From assembly GCA_015206945.1 (NCBI GenBank), contig JADEXV010000044.1, positions 1 to 39,896 of the forward strand: a stretch of 39,896 nucleotides of DNA. Direction: 5' to 3'. This DNA comes from Nostocales cyanobacterium LEGE 12452. Its GTDB lineage: Bacteria; Cyanobacteriota; Cyanobacteriia; Cyanobacteriales; Nostocaceae. The notes under the pieces were generated by a model. That model made no database searches, was not told the DNA's origin, and saw only the letters and a program-made list of their open reading frames with translations. Positions 15,724-25,194 of this stretch are shown here, one piece after another. The position numbers were made by a program, and so were the translations under genes. Position 1 is the first letter of the stretch; each line of letters begins with the position of its first letter.

Positions 15724-16848
15724 CTAAACGAGTTGGCTACGAAAACGATTGATACTGATTAATAACATCCCTGTAGCAAAAAGCAAAATAAATATGGCAT
15801 GAGGCCAAAGTACTTCTAAACCAACACCTTTAAGCATAATTCCTCGCACAATTACCACATAATGATATAATGGGTTTATTAGAGATAAATTTTGGAAAAA
15901 GCTAGGCGCATTTTCAATAGGAGAAAATGCGCCAGAGAGGAGTATAAAAGGAAAAATAACAAAAAACGATAAGAGGAAAGCTTGCTGTTGGCTACGAGAA
16001 ATAGTTGCTAACATAATACCAATACTAATTCCTACAAATATATATATTCCTGATAGGAGCAAAAATAAAAATAAATTCCCTCGAAAAGGTACGTTAAAAA
16101 CTAACCTTGCCACGCTTAAAGCTAATAAAACATCACAATTCAAGAGGAAAAATAAAGGAATAATTTTAGCTAGCAAAATTTCCCAGGTTGCAGCAGGAGT
16201 TAAAATGAGTTGTTCTAGAGTTCCTGTGTCTTTTTCTCGTACCACTGTACCTGCTGAGACTATAGAACTGATTATGGTCAAAATAACCCCAATCATGGCA
16301 GGTACAAAAAACCAACTACTTATCAGCCCAGGATTATAAAGTAAAACAGTTTGAGGTTGAACTAAAAATTGATCTTGATTCGGTTCTAATTGACGATTGT
16401 ATTGCTCAACAATCTGATTGATGTAGCTATTGATAATTCCAGCAGTATTTGCATCCACTCCATCTACTAAAAATTGAACTTCAGCAATTTTATTTTCAGA
16501 CAATTTACGTTTAAAATCAGGAGGAATTACTAAACCTGATGTGACTTTTCCTTCTTCTACGTACTCACCTAAAACTTTAGAATCTAACAAATATTTTTCA
16601 ACATAAAAAATACCATTCTCAGTTAAAGCTGATACAAATTCTCGACTTTCGTATGTTTGAGAGTAGTCTATAACTCCTAATTTTAAATTATTTACATCTG
16701 GATTTAATGCAAATCCATATACCAAAAGTTGAACCGTGGGTGGCAAGAGTAAGAAAATAATTAATGGCTTATCCCTCAAAAGTTGATTAATCTCCTTAAT
16801 TATCAAAGATAAAAAACGGTTGTTTAAAATGAGTTTCAGCAGCTTCAT
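15724..16848 (-). CDS. ABC-2 type permease, exporter subunit 2 (YbhR/YbhS-like)
   Basis: A 374-residue membrane protein: one TM helix near residue 30, a large extracytoplasmic domain of about 150 residues (LKLGVIDYSQTYESREFVSAL, VQFLVDGVDANTAGIINSY), then five TM helices. The ABC-2 loop VREKDTGTLEQLILTPA follows the second helix and contacts the ATPase. SGAFSPIENAPSFFQ is the typical late-loop motif. It is paralogous to the next gene upstream. Together they should form the heterodimeric pore for a hydrophobic substrate. Confidence 0.92.
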   Translation of the reverse strand: MKLLKLILNNRFLSLIIKEINQLLRDKPLIIFLLLPPTVQLLVYGFALNPDVNNLKLGVIDYSQTYESREFVSALTENGIFYVEKYLLDSKVLGEYVEEGKVTSGLVIPPDFKRKLSENKIAEVQFLVDGVDANTAGIINSYINQIVEQYNRQLEPNQDQFLVQPQTVLLYNPGLISSWFFVPAMIGVILTIISSIVSAGTVVREKDTGTLEQLILTPAATWEILLAKIIPLFFLLNCDVLLALSVARLVFNVPFRGNLFLFLLLSGIYIFVGISIGIMLATISRSQQQAFLLSFFVIFPFILLSGAFSPIENAPSFFQNLSLINPLYHYVVIVRGIMLKGVGLEVLWPHAIFILLFATGMLLISINRFRSQLV

Positions 16849-16875
16849 GGTTTTTTATATAAAAAATAAATTAAA

Positions 16876-17997
16876 TTAATCTGATAATTGCATCTTCTTT
16901 AATTTATTTTTTGCTATGTTAAAAATTAATAGTCCCAAAAATACTAATATAAGTATAGCAAACCAAACTCCTCTCCAGCCGCTTCCTCGGACATAAGCAT
17001 CACGGCTAATTTCAATATAATAACGGGCTGGAAGAATGTTAGAAATTAGATTAAGAGGAAAAGGAATATTTCTCAAAGGGTAGATAAAACCAGATAATAA
17101 CATAGACGTTAGGAAGCCTATTATTATAACAGCTTGAATAGCAGCAATTTCATTAGTAGCGCGAATTCCAACCAATGTACCAAACATCACGCTATCCATC
17201 AGAAATATTAAAGTTCCCACTAATAATGAACTTGGTTCACCAGCAAAATGTGAATGCCAAACTAATGCTCCAAATCCCATAATGAAGACAGCTTCTACAA
17301 TACCAATTAGAAGATAGGCAAAGGCTTTACCTAAAATGAATTCTGTTGCACTTATACTTGAAGCATAAACCTGCAAAATTGTCCCTTGTGTCTTTTCTCT
17401 CACTAAAGAAATTGCTGCTAGTAAAGAGGGGAAAATCCATAAAATAACGCCATAGCTACCTGGAATAATGTAAAGCGATTCTTGCCTACCTGGATTGAAC
17501 CAAATACGTATATGAGCAAGGATCTTATTGGGATTTGATGTTAATTTATAACTTTTAGAAAAATTTAATGTAGTTGCATAAATAATATTTTTAATTACTC
17601 TAGCATTGTTAACATCTGTAGCATCTACTAAAACTTGAACATTGCTAATTGAGCCTGATTTAATCTCCTGACTAAAGTCTGGTGGAATAATTACAACAAC
17701 TTTAGCTATTCCTTTATCTATAAGTTCTTGATTACTTTTAATAGAGGATTTTGATAATTTAAAATTTGGTATTTTTTCAAAATAATTGGTAGCAAATAAA
17801 GTGTCAGTATACGTACGGCTGACAGGAGTGAGGTCTAAATCTTGGATAGATAAAGGAATATTTTTTGCTTCTAAACGAACGCCGAACCCAAAAATGAATA
17901 AAGCCATTAAGGGGAGAATAAATGCTAAAGCTAAAGTAAGGCGCTCACGCTGAAATTGCGCTAATTCTTTCCGGCATTGCGAAATAATTTTTCTCAC
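16876..17997 (-). CDS. ABC-2 type permease, exporter subunit 1 (YbhR/YbhS-like)
   Basis: A 373-residue permease with the same layout as its neighbour: an N-terminal helix (LALAFILPLMALFIFGFGV), an extracytoplasmic domain with VQVLVDATDVNNARVI, and five C-terminal helices. The cytosolic coupling loop reads VREKTQGTILQVYASS, followed by SGFIYPLRNIPFPL. It lies 27 bp from the second permease gene and only 8 bp from the cysE gene upstream, so all five genes are probably cotranscribed. Substrate unknown. Confidence 0.92.
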   Translation of the reverse strand: MRKIISQCRKELAQFQRERLTLALAFILPLMALFIFGFGVRLEAKNIPLSIQDLDLTPVSRTYTDTLFATNYFEKIPNFKLSKSSIKSNQELIDKGIAKVVVIIPPDFSQEIKSGSISNVQVLVDATDVNNARVIKNIIYATTLNFSKSYKLTSNPNKILAHIRIWFNPGRQESLYIIPGSYGVILWIFPSLLAAISLVREKTQGTILQVYASSISATEFILGKAFAYLLIGIVEAVFIMGFGALVWHSHFAGEPSSLLVGTLIFLMDSVMFGTLVGIRATNEIAAIQAVIIIGFLTSMLLSGFIYPLRNIPFPLNLISNILPARYYIEISRDAYVRGSGWRGVWFAILILVFLGLLIFNIAKNKLKKMQLSD

Positions 17998-18005
17998 AAT
18001 AATTA

Positions 18006-18872
18006 TTAAGAGTTGGTAGATATTGTGGTGGCGTTTTGTATGAAAGTGTCAGAATTGAGTGCCTCAGTGTTTTGAATATGCCGGAGATTTTGTATTTGTT
18101 CTTCCAGTAATTCTATGCGATCAAACAAAGCCCGAATTACCTGAGCCTCTGAATCTGGTAAGTTGTTATGTTCTAGGAAATTCACTCGAACACCAGAACG
18201 ATAAATTATCCTACCGGGTACACCAACGACCGTACAATCTGAAGGTATATCCCTGAGAACAACTGAACCAGCACCAATACGGACATTATTGCCAATAAGA
18301 ATATTGCCTAATACCTTCGCACCAGCACCGACAACTACATTTTCTCCTACAGTTGGATGGCGTTTAGCACTTTCTTTACCCGTACCACCTAGAGTTACAC
18401 CTTGGTAAATTAAGGTGTAATCACCAATAATGGCTGTTTCACCAATTACTACCCCCATACCGTGATCAATAAATACACCGTATCCAATGGTTGCACCAGG
18501 GTGAATTTCAATTCCAGTAATAAACCGAGAAAAGTGAGAAATCAGCCGGGGAATAAGAGGAATACCAATACTATAGAGCCAATGAGCCAGCCGATGAAAT
18601 AACAAGGCTTGTAAGCCAGGGTAGCAAAACAAGACTTCTAGCCAGTTACGGGCAGCTGGATCGCGTTCAAAAATAATGCGAAAGTCAGCAATAAGTGTAT
18701 GTAGTACGCTTCTAGCATCTTTATTTCGCCAAAGTAAATCAATCCCTATCTTAACTTTTTCAGTAAGCTTATCCACTAATGCAATAACCTCACCACGTTT
18801 TCCAAAATCGAATGAAATCTTATTGAGATAAAGGTTTTGGCTTTGATAAGGATCAAGGATTAAATAATTCAT
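18006..18872 (-). CDS. cysE: Serine O-acetyltransferase (CysE)
   Basis: A 288-residue enzyme that acetylates L-serine with acetyl-CoA to give O-acetylserine, the committed step of cysteine synthesis. The N-terminal helical domain contains [20 protein letters not shown]. The left-handed beta-helix hexapeptide domain holds [20 protein letters not shown] (catalytic His/Asp region), [11 protein letters not shown] and [11 protein letters not shown]. The C-terminus has an extra helix typical of bacterial CysE ([15 protein letters not shown]). It heads the exporter operon, which is unusual. Together with the cysteine desulfurase 5 kb upstream it suggests that the locus has its own cysteine-sulfur supply; the housekeeping role remains possible. 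Confidence 0.93.
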   Translation of the reverse strand: MNYLILDPYQSQNLYLNKISFDFGKRGEVIALVDKLTEKVKIGIDLLWRNKDARSVLHTLIADFRIIFERDPAARNWLEVLFCYPGLQALLFHRLAHWLYSIGIPLIPRLISHFSRFITGIEIHPGATIGYGVFIDHGMGVVIGETAIIGDYTLIYQGVTLGGTGKESAKRHPTVGENVVVGAGAKVLGNILIGNNVRIGAGSVVLRDIPSDCTVVGVPGRIIYRSGVRVNFLEHNNLPDSEAQVIRALFDRIELLEEQIQNLRHIQNTEALNSDTFIQNATTISTNS

Positions 18873-18989
18873 TCAACTTGAGTTAGTTTAGGTTTAGCAT
18901 CTTAAGGGGGCTGTTTAGTAGTGCGTGATTCGTTGCTAGAATACCACCTTAGCTAGATACTTTATTAAATCCTTGATCCTTAAGGTCAT

Positions 18990-19514
18990 TCACCCAAATA
19001 GTTTTTCCACTTGCTGACGAACTGCTAACAAACTAGCTGGTATATCATTACTGAGGAAGTGATCGAATATTGGGGCTGGAATAATGGGCTTGGGCAAAAC
19101 TGAGAAGTCATAAATGAGATCAACTATATCTTGCGCCTCTGATGATTTGCCTGCTTCTAAGCGCCAGTAGCCAGAGAATTCCTTTAAGTCCCCCTCAAGA
19201 AGCTGATAATAAATTTCATTAGGAAACTTTTCTTCTATTTGGACAACCGAACGAGCAGATATCTTCATGCCCATTAAGCTTTTAGTCCGGACTTGTTCTA
19301 AGCGAATGCCTCCAGTAGGGTCATTTAAGCGTCGGCTGCTAATCATATTAGGAATAAACTCAGGGAAAGATTCATAGGCCGTTATAACTTGCCAGACTTG
19401 TTCTACTGAGTAAGGGATTTCGATCTTTGCAAAGATACGGCGTTTCCGTCCATCTAACTTATCAATTTTTATATTTACGTCTGATTTTTGATTGGTATCT
19501 TGAATTTTACTCAT
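18990..19514 (-). CDS. SRPBCC/START-like protein (polyketide cyclase/COQ10 type), copy 1
   Basis: A 174-residue protein with a helix-grip fold signature: IFAKIEIPYSVEQVWQVITA, then ESFPEFIPNM, a central sheet including SLMGMKISARSVVQI, EGDLKEFSGYWRLE, and a long C-terminal helix ending VRQQVEKLF. Such proteins bind hydrophobic ligands and act as cyclases, aromatases or lipid carriers (RatA/COQ10 group). No catalytic residue can be named. It lies 117 bp upstream of cysE on the same strand. A second SRPBCC protein with the same EGD---FSG-W motif is encoded in the plus-strand arm. Confidence 0.85.
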   Translation of the reverse strand: MSKIQDTNQKSDVNIKIDKLDGRKRRIFAKIEIPYSVEQVWQVITAYESFPEFIPNMISSRRLNDPTGGIRLEQVRTKSLMGMKISARSVVQIEEKFPNEIYYQLLEGDLKEFSGYWRLEAGKSSEAQDIVDLIYDFSVLPKPIIPAPIFDHFLSNDIPASLLAVRQQVEKLFG

Positions 19515-19937
19515 ATTTAACTTTTATAAAAAACTTTAGTTTGCCTATGAAAAGCTTTTTTAACTCTGGCTAGGAGCCAATACTACGTTAATGTTGAAAC
19601 TGCAAAATCTTACTAAGCTAATCAGCATTTAAGTTACATAAAAGTAGGGCTGATGCTCTTACTACGAGCGAATCATCCTGGAAAAATAAATGACAATTAG
19701 CCTATAAGAAATACTAGAAAGTAAATTATTCCATTTTTGGGAATGGTTTCCGTCCTGTCCTTTGTGATTATAGGACAATATGACTTCTTCAAAAAGAATT
19801 TTGGAATGTTTTAAATTTATAACTCCCTTAAAAACTTTGCTATACCAAAATTACTACAGCGTCATCAAATTTCCAGATAAACGAATTTTTAGGTAAATTA
19901 TTAGTCGCTGTAGCTAAACGAATTCTTTATTTTCGTA
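19515..19937. other. Intergenic region upstream of the SRPBCC gene
   Basis: No gene is supported in either strand. CTACAGCG (19854-19861) and CGCTGTAG (19906-19913) form an inverted repeat 44 bp apart just after the monooxygenase gene. No strong U-tract is seen. Promoters for the SRPBCC-cysE-exporter unit probably lie here. Confidence 0.4.
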
Positions 19938-21032
19938 CTAAATTTTGGTAGCGAGTTCTCCCGCACTAATTGAAGTATTACTACCTTTTACCAAGTACTT
20001 CTCAACTTCACAAATCACACGCTCTGCATCTCTTGGAAGCCCCATTAATAACTCTGAGGCGCGGCAACTTAACCACTTACGCCCAAGAACAAATAGCCCA
20101 GGTTCGGGAGTTACACCGTATTCTTCTATAAACCCCTCTTCATTAATGCAGTGGGGTAATTGAAGCCAGCCTGTCTTGTCACTATAACCAGTTGCCCAAA
20201 TGACTACATCGACTTCAGTCTTTTCACTGTTTTCAAAGGACATTGTTCGCCCTGAGCATTCTTGTGCCCTTCCAACAATATGAACACCTAATCTACTAAG
20301 TTTTTGATTGTTTGAATCACCGCACGGTACCGGGTTACGCTTCTTGAGGAATCTGGCTACCACACTATACTTGTCAGCAAACAAAATTCCGATCTTGTTG
20401 AGCCACCAAAACAGATCCTTACCGAATATAACTCCTGGGGGCAAACCGCGAGCTGTACCAGTTGCCAATGTAACCTCGCATATTTCAACAAGCCTAGCAG
20501 CAATCTGACGACCTGTCGCGCCATCACCCACGACAACTACCTTACTTCCCGTTGGAATCAGCTTCAGGTTCTTAAGAGTGCCATCAAACTGCAAAACATC
20601 ACTTGATAAATGAGAACTGATGGGTGGAACATAAGGTACTTGATTGGAACCTGTTGCATTAATGACACACCTAGCCGTTAGCCGTTCGTCATCTTTCAAA
20701 GTAACAATAAAACGCTCTTGCTCCTTTATAAGACTCAAAACTTCCGAATTTTCCCGAACGGAAAGTTGAAGTGCGTTAGCAAATGTCTTCAGATATTCTC
20801 CCATCTCATCCACGGACGGGAAGCTCTCAGCATCCCCAGGGAACGGCAACCCAGGCAACCCACAAAACTGCCGAGACGTAAACAACTTCATTCCATCCAA
20901 TCGATTTTGCCAAACTTGTCCGACTTTATCCCGCTCTAACACAATGTAAGAAATATTTCGTTCCTTGAGTAGCTTTGCAGCGTATAAGCCACTTTGCCCA
21001 GCCCCAATAATTATACAATCATAATGTCCCAT
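19938..21032 (-). CDS. Flavin-dependent monooxygenase (FMO/CzcO family)
   Basis: A 364-residue FAD/NADPH enzyme. The FAD Rossmann motif GAGQSG is at residues 10-15 and is followed by LERD. A second Rossmann motif for NADPH, VVVVGDGATGRQIA, is near residue 170. ATGYSDKTGW near residue 293 is the conserved ATGY block. Such enzymes hydroxylate amines or thiols or act as Baeyer-Villiger oxygenases. The start codon overlaps the stop of the acyl-carrier-protein gene (TAATG), so the two are translationally coupled and the substrate may be ACP-bound or derived from the same chain. Exact reaction unknown. Confidence 0.9.
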   Translation of the reverse strand: MGHYDCIIIGAGQSGLYAAKLLKERNISYIVLERDKVGQVWQNRLDGMKLFTSRQFCGLPGLPFPGDAESFPSVDEMGEYLKTFANALQLSVRENSEVLSLIKEQERFIVTLKDDERLTARCVINATGSNQVPYVPPISSHLSSDVLQFDGTLKNLKLIPTGSKVVVVGDGATGRQIAARLVEICEVTLATGTARGLPPGVIFGKDLFWWLNKIGILFADKYSVVARFLKKRNPVPCGDSNNQKLSRLGVHIVGRAQECSGRTMSFENSEKTEVDVVIWATGYSDKTGWLQLPHCINEEGFIEEYGVTPEPGLFVLGRKWLSCRASELLMGLPRDAERVICEVEKYLVKGSNTSISAGELATKI

Positions 21033-21328
21033 TAGCGTTTCTCCTCCACATCAGTAGCTTCTATAAAGTTCTTCTGCAAATAACTAACCAAAGAATTAAT
21101 AGTCGGGTAGTCAAATGCCACCGAAGGATCGATATTTACCTGAAGATAATCTTCGATAATAGCAGTCATCTCCACGTGAGAGGCCGAATCAAGACCCAAA
21201 CCAGAAAACGAGGCATCAGAATGTTCCTTAGACGAAAAGTTGGGTACTTTTGTACAAATATATTGAACTAATTTCTCAACAAGTGCGTCTTTAGTTTTGT
21301 CTCTAAACTTATCAGTCATCATTGCCAT
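21032..21328 (-). CDS. Acyl carrier protein
   Basis: A 98-residue free-standing carrier protein. Ser48 in GLGLDSASHVEM is the phosphopantetheine attachment site. The surrounding helices and IDPSVAFDYPTINSLVSYL match the carrier fold. It starts 12 bp after the FAAL stop and ends in the monooxygenase start codon, the usual FAAL-ACP arrangement in cyanobacterial lipopeptide and polyketide loci. It probably receives the fatty acyl group from the FAAL. Confidence 0.94.
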   Translation of the reverse strand: MAMMTDKFRDKTKDALVEKLVQYICTKVPNFSSKEHSDASFSGLGLDSASHVEMTAIIEDYLQVNIDPSVAFDYPTINSLVSYLQKNFIEATDVEEKR

Positions 21329-21340
21329 TTTCTCTTCACA

Positions 21341-23062
21341 TTAAATAGAAGTTATTAAATCTTTGCATGCATTTCGCTTAATTTTGCCACTACTTGTTTT
21401 GGGAATAGTTCCCGGTTTAACCAAAATTAGCTTATCAAAAGCAATATTGTGGCTATCCATAACTGCTTTTTGCAGATCGTTAATTAGCTTACCGTGATTG
21501 TATTCAGTAAGGGCTTTTTTCTTGATTTCAACAATCGCTACAAGTTTTGATTCACCACATTCATCAATGGTAAAAACAGAAGCACCATTGTTTCCTAAAG
21601 CATAATCGTAATTATTACAGGTATTCTCAATATCATAGGGGTAAAGATTACGTCCACGTACAAATAGTATTTCCTTAATACGTCCTGTTACAAAGAGCAT
21701 TCCTTTATGAATAAACCCCATATCTCCAGTCCGTAAATAATATCTCCCGTCGGGGTATTTTAACTGTGCATGGAAACACTCCTCTGTCTTCTCTAAATTC
21801 TTCCAATACCCCTGAGCGACTGAAGAACCTGAAATCCAAATTTCTCCAATCTCTTTCTCCTCACATATCTCACTTGTTTCTGGAGCAACTATGCGTACCT
21901 TGAGACGAGAACTTACCAAACCACAGTTAACGACGATCTTTCCCTTATCAAATGCTTCTTCTACTTGACCACTTTCAAATACCTCCTGATTTAACATTAA
22001 AATTTGTGAACCAGTACGCCGGGGCCCACCAGAAACAAATAATGTAGACTCAGCAAGCCCATAACATGGGGAAAAAACTTTGGGATCAAAACCATAATGC
22101 TGAAACTTATCTGAAAATAATTTCATGGTATTAACATCGATCGGTTCTGAACCATTCAACGCTACCTGCCAACTACTTAGATCTAAATGTAAAATATCTT
22201 CATCGTTGATACATTTTACACAATGCTTATAACCAAAGTTAGGAGATGCAGATGTATGAATACGATATTGAGAAATTAGTTCTAGCCAACGACGAGGACG
22301 TTGAACAAAGTTCATTGGTGGCATAAAAACATATGTTCCTCCAAGAAACAATGGCTGTAACATATGACCAATCAGCCCCATATCATGGAACTGAGGCAAC
22401 CAACCCCCAGCTATAAGTCCTTCTTGATGACCATAAGCTTCTTGGATGGCTCTCTGATTTTCCACAATATTGTGATGACTCACCATTACACCTTTAGGCG
22501 AACTGGTTGAGCCAGAAGTATATTGAAGAAGAGCTAGCTTATCCGGGTTAAACACAGGTAAAGTAATATCGGTTGATTCTGATTGATATTCATCTATCCA
22601 AGTCCAACTGCGCGTAGATAGTTCTGGTATTTGGCATAGTTGCTGCTCTAGATGAATTCTCGAAGCAGCAGTTGTAAGAATAGTTTCTACACCAGCATCA
22701 TCCAGAATCGCTACCGTGCGTTCCATTTGCTGTGCATTGCGAGACAGGTTTAGAGGAACCGCAATGACTCCAGAGGCAAGACATGCAAGAAAATTTACAA
22801 CGAAATCAAGACCATTGGGAAACAAGAGGGCAATGGGTTGATCCATATATCCACGATGAAGAAGAAGCTGGGCCCTCTGTAATACAAGTCCGCTCAATTC
22901 TCGATAAGTTAGCTTCTTTGCGGTATCAATACCGTGGGTCTGAAAGACACAGGCAAGAGCATCTCCTTTCTTCTTAGAATGACTGAAAAAGATATCAAAA
23001 AACTGACTATGATTATTTTTAATCAGTTTATTGTCTAAAAATATCCTGTTATTATCCTGCAT
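21341..23062 (-). CDS. Fatty acyl-AMP ligase (FAAL)
   Basis: About 573 residues from ATG 23062, which overlaps the end of the desulfurase gene by 11 bp. A longer frame starting at 23110 adds a hydrophobic stretch with no support. Adenylation motifs: YTSGSTSSPKGVMVSH, WLPQFHDMGLIG (typical of FAALs), SPCYGLAEST, YLRTGDMGF, GRIKEILFVRGRNLYP and C-terminal Lys in KTSSGKIKR. FAALs activate free fatty acids as acyl-adenylates and load them on a carrier protein rather than CoA. The ACP encoded next is the obvious acceptor, making this the starter-unit module of the locus. Confidence 0.95.
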   Translation of the reverse strand: MQDNNRIFLDNKLIKNNHSQFFDIFFSHSKKKGDALACVFQTHGIDTAKKLTYRELSGLVLQRAQLLLHRGYMDQPIALLFPNGLDFVVNFLACLASGVIAVPLNLSRNAQQMERTVAILDDAGVETILTTAASRIHLEQQLCQIPELSTRSWTWIDEYQSESTDITLPVFNPDKLALLQYTSGSTSSPKGVMVSHHNIVENQRAIQEAYGHQEGLIAGGWLPQFHDMGLIGHMLQPLFLGGTYVFMPPMNFVQRPRRWLELISQYRIHTSASPNFGYKHCVKCINDEDILHLDLSSWQVALNGSEPIDVNTMKLFSDKFQHYGFDPKVFSPCYGLAESTLFVSGGPRRTGSQILMLNQEVFESGQVEEAFDKGKIVVNCGLVSSRLKVRIVAPETSEICEEKEIGEIWISGSSVAQGYWKNLEKTEECFHAQLKYPDGRYYLRTGDMGFIHKGMLFVTGRIKEILFVRGRNLYPYDIENTCNNYDYALGNNGASVFTIDECGESKLVAIVEIKKKALTEYNHGKLINDLQKAVMDSHNIAFDKLILVKPGTIPKTSSGKIKRNACKDLITSI

Positions 23063-24230
23063 AACTAATTTCCAAAAGCATATCAACACAGCACTCAAGA
23101 GACTGGACAAATTTTCTTATGCCTTCCAAAGTAGTAAAACGACCAAAGCTAATACGGATGGAGCTTTGTATGTCTGTATCATTTATCCCCATAGACTTCA
23201 AAACGTGAGAAACCTTTCTTGTTTTGTTATTACTACATGCCGAACCAATGGAAATGATGATGCCATGTTTAATTTCCATAAGAGCCGCTAGTGCTTCAGC
23301 TCTAATTCCAGGAATAACTATGTTTAGGGTGTTAGAAATACTGTTATCATAATCAGTCAATCCATTGAATTTTGCACCAATATGAGATTTAGCTAAAAGT
23401 TTCATCAAGTATTTTTTACACTCCCAGTAATAAAGATCCCACTGCTCAATATTGGCATGAGCCTCCTCAGATGCCTTTGACAAACCAGCGATCGCAACTA
23501 TGTTCTCAGTTCCAGAGCGCATATTCATCTCTTGACCACCACCATGAATGAGCGGACAAATGCTCTCTGTATCTCGTACATACAGTCCACCTATCCCTTT
23601 TGGCCCATAGAATTTATGTCCTGAAAAAGACAAGTAGTCTACGCCCAGCTTCTCAACATCTACTTTGCGTTTACCGACCACTTGCACAGCATCAACATGA
23701 AATCTAATATTTTTTTCACGTGTTATTCGAGCAACGGTTTCCACAGGTTGAAGCACACCAGTTTCGTTATTGGCATACATCATGGACACCAACTGAGTAT
23801 CTTGTCGTATGGCGTTTACAATGTCCTCAACCGCTACAGCACCATTAGTCTGAGGCAAAACAAAGGTTATTTCAAATCCAAACCTCTCGGCACAATATTT
23901 TATTGAATCTAGAACTGATGGATGTTCAATAGCAGTAGTGATCACATGTCCAGGTGTTTTAGCCTGTTGAAACAAGCTACTCTTAATAGCCCAGTTATTT
24001 GCCTCAGATCCACCCGATGTAAAAAATACCTTTGTTGCATTTGTTCCTAATAGCCGAGCTACCATTTCTCTTGAATTGCTTAACAAGTTCTTGTTAGCAG
24101 TTGAATACTTATTGATGCTGGAAGGATTAGCAAACAGATCCATTGTTGACCTCATCACTTCCACCACGTTATCTGAAACTGGAGTAGTGGCGTTATAATC
24201 AAAATACCCTGGAATAATTTGATATTGCAT
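23052..24230 (-). CDS. Cysteine desulfurase (NifS/IscS type)
   Basis: A 392-residue PLP enzyme converting cysteine to alanine plus enzyme-bound persulfide. It starts YFDYNATTPVS. Pyridoxal-binding Lys206 lies in SFSGHKFYGPKG, the cofactor His in TTAIEHPSV, and catalytic Cys332 in SIGSACSNNKTRKVSH. All are in the expected places for the NifS/IscS subgroup. It begins 3 bp after the scaffold gene and overlaps the FAAL gene, so it belongs to the same operon. Its use may be Fe-S cluster assembly for a locus enzyme or direct sulfur donation to the product. A housekeeping copy is expected elsewhere. Confidence 0.95.
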   Translation of the reverse strand: MQYQIIPGYFDYNATTPVSDNVVEVMRSTMDLFANPSSINKYSTANKNLLSNSREMVARLLGTNATKVFFTSGGSEANNWAIKSSLFQQAKTPGHVITTAIEHPSVLDSIKYCAERFGFEITFVLPQTNGAVAVEDIVNAIRQDTQLVSMMYANNETGVLQPVETVARITREKNIRFHVDAVQVVGKRKVDVEKLGVDYLSFSGHKFYGPKGIGGLYVRDTESICPLIHGGGQEMNMRSGTENIVAIAGLSKASEEAHANIEQWDLYYWECKKYLMKLLAKSHIGAKFNGLTDYDNSISNTLNIVIPGIRAEALAALMEIKHGIIISIGSACSNNKTRKVSHVLKSMGINDTDIQSSIRISFGRFTTLEGIRKFVQSLECCVDMLLEISYAG

Positions 24231-24233
24231 ATC

Positions 24234-24599
24234 TCAATTTACCTCCTCAACACTTATTTTCAGCTGAGAGTGAAGTTCATATAGAATATCGAGACAATGA
24301 TATTGTGAGGGTTCCAACTCTCCTAGCATTTTCTCAAGTTCAGATTTGTCACGGGTTACTATTTTTTCAATCGTATTGCCGTTAATTAGTGAACAAAAAA
24401 TGTTGGCAGTGGCAACAGAAGTAGCACAGCCCCAAGCCCGGAATAATCCTTTTACAATCTTTTCACCATCTATTACAATCTGAACTCGAATTCTATCGCC
24501 ACAAACAGAGTTACCTACTTCAAATTCGAGGTGCGGATTTTGGATCTCACCACTATGTTCTGGTTCGGAAAAATTTTTGATAATAATGTCGTTGTACAT
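24234..24599 (-). CDS. IscU/NifU-N type Fe-S cluster scaffold
   Basis: A 121-residue protein with all scaffold ligands in place: Cys33 and Asp35 in NSVCGDRIRV, Cys58 in RAWGCATSVATA, and His101-Cys102 in SQYHCLDIL. The central Fe-S domain and C-terminal Nfu domain of true NifU are absent, so it is IscU-like. It is the first gene of the operon with the desulfurase, its natural sulfur donor. Presence of this pair in front of a FAAL/ACP module is unusual. Confidence 0.92.
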   Translation of the reverse strand: MYNDIIIKNFSEPEHSGEIQNPHLEFEVGNSVCGDRIRVQIVIDGEKIVKGLFRAWGCATSVATANIFCSLINGNTIEKIVTRDKSELEKMLGELEPSQYHCLDILYELHSQLKISVEEVN

Positions 24600-25194
24600 A
24601 GTTACTGCCTACTACTTCATAAGAAACCATTTGGAATTGATGTTCTAGCTACTCAAAAAAGAAAGATGCACAATGCATTTCTTGTCGGATCTTGTTATCT
24701 TTGGAGCAGCTAGGTTACTTTTTGATTAGAGCCGAATGGCACTAAGAAAAGGTGAAACCTCGTGAGGGCAGGGTGTTGGGTGTAGTGTTTCAGACAATTG
24801 AATGCGAGTGCGTCAAGTAGTTCAACATCTTCTTAATTCCCTATACCCTACACCCTACACCCCACATCCAAAAGCCAGGAATACCAGGGATTTACGCTTT
24901 TCTTAGTGCCATTCGATTAGAGCCTTTAAATTTGACTATCATCTAGCAAGCTACCTTCAGTAGACCTAAAGCTTTTGAAGTTGATACAACTGCAAGGTTT
25001 TTAGCCATAGTTGCAAGAACTTTCTATCATGACCAAAAACAATCACTCTAAAGTCTACTCAGCACAAAAGTTTTTGAAACGCTTAACAAAAGCTTATTTC
25101 AGATATTTGAATTTCCAAGTAAAGATGAAGCATTGGTAAGACTTTCGGAAACTTTTCGGTCTACTGACTTGCTCAATTTGTTCTTGCCTAGCTC
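24600..25194. other. Spacer between the FAAL operon and the LuxE-like gene
   Basis: It holds a MITE (24734-24914, entered separately). I see short open frames only, such as a 21-codon minus-strand frame near 25000 (MAKNLAVVSTSKALG...) and a 36-codon plus-strand frame at 25029. Neither has support. A promoter for the FAAL operon must lie between about 24600 and 24730 or upstream of the MITE. Confidence 0.45.
24734..24914. mobile_element. 181-bp MITE with 18-bp perfect inverted ends and 10-bp target duplication
   Basis: GAATGGCACTAAGAAAAG at 24734-24751 is repeated inverted at 24897-24914. Both ends are flanked by GATTAGAGCC (24724-24733 and 24915-24924), a perfect 10-bp direct repeat, a length seen with IS4-like transposases. 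The interior has no gene. It contains four CCCTACA-like heptamers at 24839-24866 facing a GGGTGTTGGGTGTAGTG segment, so the element can fold on itself. Confidence 0.88.

Noticed and set aside
23062-23110. Longer FAAL start
   Set aside because: It would code within the desulfurase C-terminus in another frame and adds a hydrophobic leader unknown in FAALs.
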